From NCBI RefSeq assembly GCF_900103825.1, contig NZ_FNIF01000035.1, positions 1 through 34,643 on the forward strand: DNA of 34,643 bases, written 5' to 3'. The notes beneath the pieces are model-generated. The model was not told the origin of the DNA. It did no database searches and saw only the letters and a list, made by a program, of their open reading frames with translations. Of this stretch, positions 8,766-15,883 are shown piece after piece. Origin of the DNA: Paenibacillus sp. yr247 (lineage in GTDB: Bacteria; Bacillota; Bacilli; Paenibacillales; NBRC-103111). The position numbers and the translations under genes are program-made. Position 1 is the first letter of the stretch; each line of letters opens with the position of its first letter.

Positions 8766-9859
8766 GCACATTTCGGCGTATTCTGCTATTCATGAAGCCT
8801 TACCGGCTGCAAACAGCTTTGGCAATTGTGCTCGGGTTTCTCACACTCGGAGCCAATATCGGACTTATGGGAACTTCCGGTTATTTAATCGCCTCCGCAG
8901 CTCTTCATCCGGAGACAATATTATTGTTATGGCTGCCTATCGTTGGTGTTCGATTCTTTGGTTTGTCAAGAGGCGTGTTCCGTTATTTGGAACGGCTCGT
9001 ATCCCATGATCTTACGTTTCGGATACTGTCTAATATCCGAGTATGGCTGTATGGGTGCTTGGAACCCCGGGGGGCCGATTTGCTGGAGAAGGAACGAAGC
9101 GGGGATGTACTTGGATCCGTTATCTGCGATGTAGATCAAATGCAGAATGTATTTTTACGTGTGATTTCGCCGCCGATTGTTGCCGTATTGACAATGGGTC
9201 TCGGATTTGGAGTTTTGGCCTGGTATGATCTTCGACTGGGTTATATTCTCGTAGTAATGATGCTTGCAGCAGGGCTAGGAGTTCCTTATTATAGCCATAA
9301 AATTGGACGCTTGTATGGGATGTCATTGGTGAAAGAACGCGCAGAATTATTCGCGGGAACCTCTGATCTCGTGATGGGGCTCTCTGAATTGATCGCGTTT
9401 GGAAGAGCGGACGAACACATTCAACAATTAGAGAAAACCCAGCTTCATATGGATGGACTGCACTCTAGGATCCATCGGATCGCTTCGGGCTCAGGGGCTG
9501 CCATTATGGGATCAGCCCGGCTGGCGATGTGGCTTGTTCTGCTCACGTCAATCCCGCTGGTATTTCAAGGCAAGATCAGCGGTGTGGCGCTTCCAACATT
9601 GATGTTGGTCACTGTAGCCTGTTTTGAAGCAGTTACGACGCTGCCCGCGGCATTTCAGAATCTGGGACAGACACTGTCGGCGGGGCTTCGGTTATTTCGT
9701 TTGGCAGATCAAGCGAATGTATCCTCAATGACGGGAGATGGACACTCGATATCATCCGAATCGTTTGACCAATGGAGAACCTCCTTTCAAACAGTTGAAG
9801 TGATATTTGATCGCGCACCTTACAATATGCGGACGGATCTGTTGCGCTTCAACAAATGA
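8762..9859 (+). pseudogene. cydC: cydC, transmembrane part, split from its ATPase by a frameshift
   Basis: 365 residues with the CydC-type membrane domain: FMKPYRLQTALAIVLGFLTL, GTSGYLIASAA, VRFFGLSRGVFRYLERLVSH and several more hydrophobic segments. Near the end (FDRAPYNMRTD) the reading leaves the family pattern at about base 9826. The expected ADGSVALQQMTFSVSPGK lies in the next frame, so a small indel broke one gene in two. The stop TGA overlaps the ATG of the ATPase half (ATGA, 9856-9859), and so does the start of this gene with the cydD remnant. Coupled translation of two pieces is possible, but the ATPase piece would lack its A-loop. Confidence 0.75.
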
Positions 9860-10497
9860 CGTTTTCTGTGAGCCCAGGTAAGCACGTTGCAATCGTTGGC
9901 GAAAGCGGCGCAGGCAAAAGCACGATTTTGCAGTTGCTATTAAAGCTTCGGCCTTATCAAGCAGGGTCTGTCAGGCTAAATGAGAAAGAAATAAAAGAAT
10001 TGCCGGAAGATACCGTTCGTCATTTGTTCGCCGTTGTTACTCAGCATGTGCAGCTATTTAACGCTACGGTTATGGAGAACTTACGTTTGGCTGAACCGAA
10101 TGCGAGCAGGGAAGAATGCATGCAAGCAGCCAGGAATGCGTTCATTCATGATCGAATCGAGGCGCTGCCCCAAGGCTACGATACCGTTCTCGGAGAGTGG
10201 GGAGCACGTTTGTCGGGAGGAGAGAGGCAGCGGCTGGCTTTAGCCCGCGCACTGCTCAGAAACTCGCCCGTTTTTTTATTTGACGAACCGACAACCGGTT
10301 TGGATCCATTGACAGCTCAAGCTTTCGTGCAAGCGATGCGGTCGATTTTGAAGAATAAAACGGTTATTTGGATTACACATAAGCTGGATGGATTAGAAGT
10401 CATGGATGATATTCTTTTCATTCGTGACGGTACAGTTTGCGAGCAAGGCACGCATTCCTTATTGATACGGCAAAAGAGCGGCTCAACACGAAAATAG
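9856..10497 (+). pseudogene. cydC: cydC, ATPase domain part
   Basis: 213 residues of ABC ATPase: Walker A GESGAGKST, Q-loop VVTQHVQLFNATVMENL, signature LSGGERQRLALARALL, Walker B VFLFDEPTTGLDP and H-loop VIWITHK. It is complete from just before Walker A to the C-terminus. It lacks the aromatic A-loop residue that should lie upstream of ALQQ, because the frame changes there. With cydD also cut, the pair cannot form a normal CydDC transporter. No cydAB genes are in the window. Confidence 0.75.
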
Positions 10498-10570
10498 CAT
10501 AACTCGAAGCTGCTAATAAACCTGCGGTGTCCGATAGGGGGTAGTTGTTATAAACATCTTTCCTATCTCG

Positions 10571-10825
10571 CTAGTAAACTATTTCCATTCCGCTTTTCGC
10601 GATTTGAGCAGCGTGACGTTTATGGAACTCTTTCCAAAATATGCCTGTACTCTCCAGCGCTACGTGAGTACAACCATGCTTTTTAATCCAGTCGATTAAC
10701 TGGAGTAGAAATACGGGTTTAATAGAGAACGTTTGAATCTCCTTTCCTTCGGATGTCACTGTACATACAGTAATGGAATCCTTATGGACATCCATGGTAC
10801 ATGCTCGTTCATTGATTATATCCAT
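10571..10825 (-). mobile_element. Truncated IS110-family transposase, N-terminal part
   Basis: 84 residues starting at ATG 10825: CTMDVHKDSITVCTVTSEGK, FSIKPVFLLQLIDWIKKHGC, THVALESTGIFWK. This is the RuvC-like DEDD domain start of IS110-family recombinases, including the first Asp (MDVHKDS) and the Glu of ALESTG. After IFWK the sequence leaves the family pattern (KEFHKRHAAQIAKSGMEIVY, stop), so more than 300 residues are missing. A GAAGGA ribosome binding site precedes the start. The segment directly upstream is strongly self-complementary (separate entry). Confidence 0.75.
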
Positions 10826-10838
10826 TAAAATAATCCTT

Positions 10839-10935
10839 CTACGGCTTAGAATATTGAGGGGCTGGTCGTTGGAGTCAGACTAATGGATAGGCTCTAACGT
10901 ACCATAGTTGATCGACCTTCCTCTCCCAGCCGTAG
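10839..10935 (-). ncRNA. Structured segment upstream of IS110 start, possible bridge RNA remnant
   Basis: Outer arms CTACGGCT (10839-10846) and AGCCGTAG (10928-10935) pair perfectly. Inner arms GGTCG (10864-10868) and CGACC (10913-10917) pair too, leaving a large internal loop. It ends 13 bases before the transposase start. In IS110-group elements the non-coding stretch upstream of the recombinase encodes the bridge RNA that specifies target and donor. Position and folding fit, but the exact class and boundaries are inference, and the element is dead. Confidence 0.4.
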
Positions 10936-11155
10936 TAGCATTATTGACGGTTTTAATCTCTTTTTTTCATTTTCATGCGCTGGTCTTGCGCTGCATGAAC
11001 GGCTTACTTCGGGTTTCAACAAAAACATTATGAAATTGATTCCTGTATAATAAAAATTAATTTTTTTATCATGTTTTTAAATTATTTTAATTTCAGCTTT
11101 AAGATCATAAAAATATACTGTATGAATATGGTTAATATTAGGAAAGGAGAGAATT

Positions 11156-11533
11156 ATGTCTCACCCTCTAATTACAAATTGTCCGGTTTGCAGCAACCAA
11201 TTAAAAATTACAAGGTTACAATGCTCCCATTGTCATACAAAAATCGAAAATGAATTTGAGCTTTCCAAATTTGCCTCACTTGGCCAGGTACAGCTTCACT
11301 TTATTGAAATTTTTCTAAAATGCCGTGGAAACATTAAGGAAGTTGAAAAAGAACTGGGGATTTCCTATCCAACCGTTCGAGGGAAATTAGATGACATCAT
11401 TTTTTCCCTTGGTTTTACCCCCAATAAGAAATCTGAAATCGATAGGAAAAAGATTGTCTCAATGCTTGAAAAAGGTGAAATCATTGCAGATGAGGCTATT
11501 TTGTTATTAAAAGAGGAGGAATCTTATAAATGA
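11156..11533 (+). CDS. DUF2089 family zinc-ribbon/HTH protein (125 aa)
   Basis: The N-terminus carries a CxxC-10-CxxC zinc ribbon (Cys9, Cys12, Cys23, Cys26: NCPVCSNQ ... LQCSHCHTK). The middle has a helix-turn-helix-like part (GNIKEVEKELGISYPTVRGK). The C-terminus, SMLEKGEIIADEAILLLKEE, looks like a short SHOCT-type helical hairpin. The start ATG 11156 has a strong GAAAGGAGA at 11142-11150. DUF2089 proteins are thought to be DNA-binding regulators; targets are unknown. Its stop overlaps the ATG of the next gene (11530), so the two are translationally coupled, and a third small gene follows. It may regulate its own operon. Confidence 0.8.
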   Translation: MSHPLITNCPVCSNQLKITRLQCSHCHTKIENEFELSKFASLGQVQLHFIEIFLKCRGNIKEVEKELGISYPTVRGKLDDIIFSLGFTPNKKSEIDRKKIVSMLEKGEIIADEAILLLKEEESYK

Positions 11534-11913
11534 AGGACGAGATTTCAAGAGTATTAACGATGGTGGAAGATGGGAAAATCGATAAGGAAAAAGCGACTGA
11601 ATTGATTAACGTAATGCAAGGGAAAAATAGAACTATCCAATTAAGCAAGGACAAACCTTATGTTAATAAAATGCTGAAAATTAGAGTTACTTCGGAGGCG
11701 GGTGACAACGTAAACGTTAATTTACCAATTAAACTTGTTAAAGCCGTTTTAAAAGTCGGAACTAGCATTGCGGAGAAGATTCCTGAATCTGAAAAATATG
11801 TCAAGGATATTAACATTGACTTGTTAATCGAAGCCATTGAAAATGAATTGGACGGACAGATTGTCGATATTACCTTGGCTAGCGGTGAAAAAGTGTTCGT
11901 TGTGATTGAGTGA
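11530..11913 (+). CDS. SHOCT-like domain protein (127 aa)
   Basis: Residues 1-35 form a SHOCT-like hairpin (RVLTMVEDGKIDKEKATELI) resembling the C-terminal hairpin of the preceding DUF2089 protein and the N-terminus of YvlB-type proteins. Residues 46-127 are a separate alpha/beta part: MLKIRVTSEAGDNVNVNLPI, a helix, DINIDLLIEAIENELDGQIV and LASGEKVFVVIE. There is no signal peptide or clear membrane segment. It overlaps the upstream gene by 4 bases (ATGA) and is followed 4 bases later by the third gene, whose whole length resembles this C-terminal part. The role is unknown; co-occurrence suggests a partner or effector of the DUF2089 regulator. Confidence 0.75.
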   Translation: MKDEISRVLTMVEDGKIDKEKATELINVMQGKNRTIQLSKDKPYVNKMLKIRVTSEAGDNVNVNLPIKLVKAVLKVGTSIAEKIPESEKYVKDINIDLLIEAIENELDGQIVDITLASGEKVFVVIE

Positions 11914-11917
11914 TCAT

Positions 11918-12187
11918 ATGATTAAGATTAGAATTAGAACGAAAGATAAAAAATTTATAGTTCCTGTCCCATACCCTATTTTAACGATGCTTAGTATGAT
12001 CCTAACATCGAAAAGGTTGTTACGATTTGCGAATAAAGCGATAGAAAAAGAGGGAAAGAGCTTTAAAGTTCCTCATATAAATAATAAAGATTTGAAACCA
12101 TTGCTGCAGGCCTTATCAGAACATAAAGGCTTACTAGTAGTAGAAACTAAACTTAATGATGGAACCGAAGTTACTGTCCGGTTATAA
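11918..12187 (+). CDS. Small protein paralogous to the C-terminal domain of the preceding gene (89 aa)
   Basis: Reads MIKIRIRTKDKKFIVPVPYP, a helix region LTMLSMILTSKRLLRFANKA, HINNKDLKPLLQALSEHKGL and LNDGTEVTVRL. The order of elements matches residues 46-127 of the preceding protein (KIR strand pair, helix, IN..LL helix, final G-E-V strand), so the two are probable tandem paralogues. This one lacks the SHOCT-like part. The frame opens at TTG 11906, but ATG 11918, 4 bases after the upstream stop, is the simpler start; its ribosome binding site is weak, which suits coupling. A terminator follows immediately. Function unknown. Confidence 0.7.
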   Translation: MIKIRIRTKDKKFIVPVPYPILTMLSMILTSKRLLRFANKAIEKEGKSFKVPHINNKDLKPLLQALSEHKGLLVVETKLNDGTEVTVRL

Positions 12188-12221
12188 AGCATATTCCTTG
12201 TGCAGGGATTATGCTTTTTTC
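12186..12221 (+). terminator. Rho-independent terminator of the DUF2089 operon
   Basis: AAAGCATA (12186-12193) pairs with TATGCTTT (12210-12217), with inner pairs and a T run to 12221. It starts within the stop codon of the third gene. Confidence 0.8.
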
Positions 12222-12288
12222 TTTGTCAAGGATGCGCTGCTGTTTAGAATTCTATGATGTAACTTTTCCGCTGCATCAACCAGATTGA

Positions 12289-12637
12289 ATCGGCTGCCTT
12301 CTATACTACTTGCAGGATTGGTCGACACACTCTGATTACCCAATGTTATTCGAGCGTTGCAACTTTTGGGCTTGATGCAGAGATGCAAAAAATGAGCTTA
12401 TAGCATTCGGCTACATTGCTGGGATGGGATTGCAGCATGGCTACATGGAAGACATAATTGTACATCCGCAATTTCAGAAGAAAGGAATCGGACAAGCCTT
12501 AGTAATGAAATTACTTGAGGAGCGGAGCGTGTCGGGTTAGAGATTGTACTTTAACTTATGATTCAAAGCTTACTGCATTCTATACAGCGAGCGGGTTCAT
12601 ACCTTGTTTAGGAGGGCTGTGGAGAAGAGAAGACTGA
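12289..12637 (+). pseudogene. GNAT acetyltransferase remnant
   Basis: One frame from 12289 reads CLLYYLQDWSTHSDYPMLFE, a TGA at 12373-12375, then ELIAFGYIAGMGLQHGYMED and IIVHPQFQKKGIGQALVMKL. HPQFQKKGIGQAL is the acetyl-CoA binding motif A of GNAT enzymes. Near 12535 the reading moves to another frame: TLTYDSKLTAFYTASGFIPC, ending WRRED and TGA at 12637, the usual C-terminal part. So there is at least one nonsense codon and one frameshift, and no convincing start. Substrate unknown. Confidence 0.75.
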
Positions 12638-12742
12638 ACTAACACATGGTTCATCTCAAATTACAACTGAAATGAGAGTAATAAGAAATCTGATACATTG
12701 TTAGCTCTTGAAACGAAGACTCCTTTTTAAGAGATTATGTGA

Positions 12743-12791
12743 AACAGCCTGCCAAACGTTCTTGATCGAACGTTTTGGCAGGCTGTTTTAT
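12743..12791. terminator. Bidirectional terminator
   Basis: Long stem (AACAGCCTGCCAAACGTTC with its complement, one bulge) between the convergent GNAT remnant and the SpoIID-domain gene. T runs are short on both sides. Confidence 0.7.
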
Positions 12792-12797
12792 CTCATT

Positions 12798-15128
12798 TTA
12801 GTTATCTTTATCGTTAAAGTTACCGTGTATTTTCACAGATACTGCAGGACTCGTTACTCCTTCATATGAAGCGAGTACGGTCACTTCTCCCTTTGCTAAG
12901 GTGCGCAACTCACCGCTATTAGTAAGGATTGCTTTCTGTACATCGCTGGATGTAAAAGCAGCGTATGCAGTTAAGTCCGCAGTAGAGCCATCTGCATAAG
13001 TTCCTGTTGCTGTTAGATGAGCCGTTTCTCCGGTTTTAAGCTTCTCCGGCAACCCAGTAATTTGGATGCTAACAGGTATGGCTGGTACAACTTGTACTTC
13101 GATCTGAGCGGATTTACCGTTGTAAGTGGCTGTCACAATGGTTCTGCCCGCTTTATGAGCAGTTAAGGTACCGTCAGCGACAACGGAAGCAACCTCGGAT
13201 GCGCTTGAAGTAAAGCTTACTCCGGAAACGATGTTAGAGCTGGATCCGTTTGTGTATTGGCCGCTCACCTTCAGCAGTGAAGATTCTCCAGCCTTAAGCA
13301 CGCTCGGTCCATTTGCCGAAATGCCGGTTAAGACTAGGCTGCTATTGTTGTAATTATGGAATTGCATGTTAGGGTAATAAACATTCAAGATCTTGTCATA
13401 AGTCCAGCCCTTACCTCCAAGCATCGAGGCGCCGAATTGGCTCATACCTACGCCATGGCCGTTGCCCCCTCCAAAGAAGGTTACGCCCGTCACTACACCG
13501 TTAGCATCTTTGGCAATGTCAAAAGTAAAGAAAGCGGAGTATAGGATGCTTGGATTTTTAAGAATTGCACTTGGGTCATAATCCGTTGCGCCGCCTTTAG
13601 CCCGAAAAGCTAAAATGTCAGGTCCTCCAGTAAAGATTTTACTCGGCCGGATTGTAAACCGGATGTTGAACTCTTTAATGATCTTGTATGTACCGGTGCT
13701 GCCTTCCACAACAAGTTCTGTGAGATTGCCTCCAGCGCCTCGTTTGGCTACATACATCGTTTTGAAAGTTCCAATCCCTTCGGCAGGAATCGGGAGGCTT
13801 TGGAACGAGCCGTCTGCAGTAAGGGTGAGGATGAAGTTAGGGTCTGCAGCATACCTCAAACCCAGGTTGGCGTTGATCGTTTTTTCTAGCTCCTGTTTTG
13901 TCAGACCCACTTTCCAACGGAAATATAAGGAATCGGAGTCATAGCCCTTATAAGAAAGGTTTTTGTAAAAGGCTCCAACTGCCGCTTCATCTTGTGTATT
14001 CAATTGGAACAGCTTGCTGCTGTCAGCCGTATCGAAGGTATAACTTCCTGCTGTTAAATATGGAAGCGGAGTTCCAGGGAACTGATTGGTAACGAAGTCT
14101 GACCATACTTCATGCTTGGAAGCTCCGAACCCGCCGGAAGTTGAATAGAAGCGGGCGTCAACCAAGTCCTGACCGCTCTTCATGATCTGGCCTGCAGTCC
14201 CGTTGATCGCTTGAGTAGTCAATGCATTTTCTAGTTGATTGTTATAGACTTGGCTAAGCGTACTATCATCAATATGGAAACCTTGGTCTGCGAAACGGCT
14301 GGATAAAAAATCAGTTAGCGCGTAAGTTCTTGCAGCCACGGCTTGCGCTTTTAATGCCTCCAATCCGAAACTGGATGGCATTTCACTTGGTACGACCTGA
14401 TATAAGTATTCTTCCATTCCCACTTCGTTGATTACGCGCAGCTTATCTTGGGCGGGGTTCAAGAACAGTTCCATGACACCCCGGTATTGAGGAGGAGCGC
14501 TTAGAGCTCTTTTTATGGAAGCTATTTGCAACATGGAAGTACTGCTGGCGGGAATTGCGTAGAGTCTGTTAGAGGTTCGGTACACTTCTACATCATTCAC
14601 GGTTACTTTCATTTTACCGTTGTCAGGGGAAACGGAAAGCAGGCTTCCGGCTGCTATTTCAAAAGATTGTCCGGCGATTTTATCCGTCAACTGGAATCCT
14701 TGCGCCGATCGGAGATCCACTTTGGCGTGGTTCAGCTGTGTCATATCTGCGATGTTAGAAATATCAGCACGAATCCCGACACGCATCACGTTCATCGGAG
14801 TTTCGCCTTGAAGGACAATCCGGGAAATTTGACCGGCCGCATTCTTGAAAACCTCCGCATTTTTTGCGCCGACCATGACATCGCTTAAGCTTTTGGTAAA
14901 CCATTGTCCATTCACATTTTGAAAGACTTCTGCACTATCAGATAATGGAAGAGTGCCTGTGAATTCTAGCTCCAGAGTACGGTTAGCCGTATTTTTTGAA
15001 ACGATCTTTTCTTTTAACGGGGACAGATCAGTCGTCTCTCCATAAGCAGCCGATACAGCGCTTACATAACTGAATGCCAAAAGAATACAGAAGAACAAAA
15101 TAAGAGGGCGGAAGACAATTTGTTTCAT
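12798..15128 (-). CDS. Secreted SpoIID/LytB-domain protein with two C-terminal Big-type domains (776 aa)
   Basis: SpoIID-type domains bind and cleave peptidoglycan glycan strands stripped of stem peptides (lytic transglycosylase activity in SpoIID) or act as LytB amidase enhancers. Residues 1-28 are a signal peptide ending near VSAVSAA. The core has EEYLYQVVPSEMPSSFGLEA with Glu249 (the SpoIID catalytic position), LKAQAVAARTYAL, RFYSTSGGFG and the terminal GGGNGHGVGMSQFGASMLGG. Two bacterial Ig-like (Big_2-type) repeats follow at about 615-690 and 690-770, each with a pattern like LKAGESSLLKVSGQYTNGS. It is far longer than SpoIID, so it is more likely a vegetative or surface protein. GAAGGAGAG precedes ATG 15128. 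It stands alone, with no sporulation genes adjacent. Confidence 0.88.
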   Translation of the reverse strand: MKQIVFRPLILFFCILLAFSYVSAVSAAYGETTDLSPLKEKIVSKNTANRTLELEFTGTLPLSDSAEVFQNVNGQWFTKSLSDVMVGAKNAEVFKNAAGQISRIVLQGETPMNVMRVGIRADISNIADMTQLNHAKVDLRSAQGFQLTDKIAGQSFEIAAGSLLSVSPDNGKMKVTVNDVEVYRTSNRLYAIPASSTSMLQIASIKRALSAPPQYRGVMELFLNPAQDKLRVINEVGMEEYLYQVVPSEMPSSFGLEALKAQAVAARTYALTDFLSSRFADQGFHIDDSTLSQVYNNQLENALTTQAINGTAGQIMKSGQDLVDARFYSTSGGFGASKHEVWSDFVTNQFPGTPLPYLTAGSYTFDTADSSKLFQLNTQDEAAVGAFYKNLSYKGYDSDSLYFRWKVGLTKQELEKTINANLGLRYAADPNFILTLTADGSFQSLPIPAEGIGTFKTMYVAKRGAGGNLTELVVEGSTGTYKIIKEFNIRFTIRPSKIFTGGPDILAFRAKGGATDYDPSAILKNPSILYSAFFTFDIAKDANGVVTGVTFFGGGNGHGVGMSQFGASMLGGKGWTYDKILNVYYPNMQFHNYNNSSLVLTGISANGPSVLKAGESSLLKVSGQYTNGSSSNIVSGVSFTSSASEVASVVADGTLTAHKAGRTIVTATYNGKSAQIEVQVVPAIPVSIQITGLPEKLKTGETAHLTATGTYADGSTADLTAYAAFTSSDVQKAILTNSGELRTLAKGEVTVLASYEGVTSPAVSVKIHGNFNDKDN

Positions 15129-15314
15129 TTACTTTAACTCTCTCCTTCGTACCGCATTTTTTGAAATAAAATTTCAAAATTCATACTAATAAATGAAATT
15201 CCATGAAATTTTGTTTCAAAGCCAGTATAACTTGAATTCTATCACTTGCCTATATGTCTTTTATACTAGAATAGGTAACGACAAAAACCGACCATCAGTA
15301 AGAAGAAGAGTTGT

Positions 15315-15513
15315 CGGGATACTATAGCTGGATTCCTCGCTGAAGTTGATGACATCTGACAGTACCGACATCCCAAGAAGATCATAGAACTCGGCGGGCT
15401 GAACTTAAAAAAAACACATCGGGCAAACACAAAGGGCAGACCAAGATTACGAAGAGAGGCAGAAAGCGCTTACTCATCGCGCTGTGTAACAAGCTCATTC
15501 GGTTTAGAGAAAG
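15315..15513 (+). pseudogene. IS110-family transposase C-terminal remnant
   Basis: Frame one reads IAGFLAEVDDI, TGA at 15357, then QYRHPKKIIELGGLNLKK. After a frameshift near 15408 it reads NTSGKHKGQTKITKRGRKRL and LIALCNKLIRFR. This matches from memory the C-terminal transposase_20 domain of IS110 elements (AGL.LKENTSGKHKG). It is on the opposite strand to the N-terminal piece at 10571-10825, so the two are separate remnants or an inverted, broken element. Confidence 0.65.
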
Positions 15514-15669
15514 TGGAGATCCAAAAGTGGGAACATACTTTAACACAATATCCATTTTTAAAAGAGGATGGTCTAGATAAGCATTTAACAGAAAAGAGAT
15601 TCTCCATAGAGGGAGTTTAGTTGAAGAAGGAAGTTCGGATTGAACCCAAATGCGTTTCGCATTCTCTAA

Positions 15670-15711
15670 ATGAAACGGTACCCCGCCGACTTTAGCAGGG
15701 TACCGTTTCAT
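15670..15711. terminator. Bidirectional terminator
   Basis: Perfect 14-bp arms ATGAAACGGTACCC (15670-15683) and GGGTACCGTTTCAT (15698-15711). Suitably placed to end minus-strand transcription from the GMC gene. Confidence 0.75.
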
Positions 15712-15727
15712 GTTTGATTCTGTTTTT

Positions 15728-15883
15728 TTAACCTTCTACCATTACGGCACCCATGCCCAACTTACTGGCTTTTCCGTTATCAGACGCCGTGTTCGAGCCT
15801 AAAGTATAAGTGAGCTTCGTTCCTTGCAAAGAAAGCGAAAGCGGTGTGAATATTACATCCACGTATCCGTTCCCAGCAAATCG
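15728..15883 (-). pseudogene. C-terminal remnant of a secreted protein, in frame behind the GMC stop
   Basis: Directly after the TAG of the GMC gene the same minus-strand frame continues for 51 codons: RFAGNGYVDVIFTPLSLSLQ, GTKLTYTLGSNTASDNGKAS, KLGMGAVMVEG, TAA. This reads like the beta-rich tail of a secreted glycoside hydrolase or adhesin, not a GMC enzyme. The upstream part is absent. The shared frame may be chance (one in three) but means stop readthrough would append it. Confidence 0.45.

Noticed and set aside
11036..11051. TATAAT at 11046 as the promoter of the DUF2089 operon
   Set aside because: No acceptable -35 box at 16-18 bases; AT-rich background makes chance likely.
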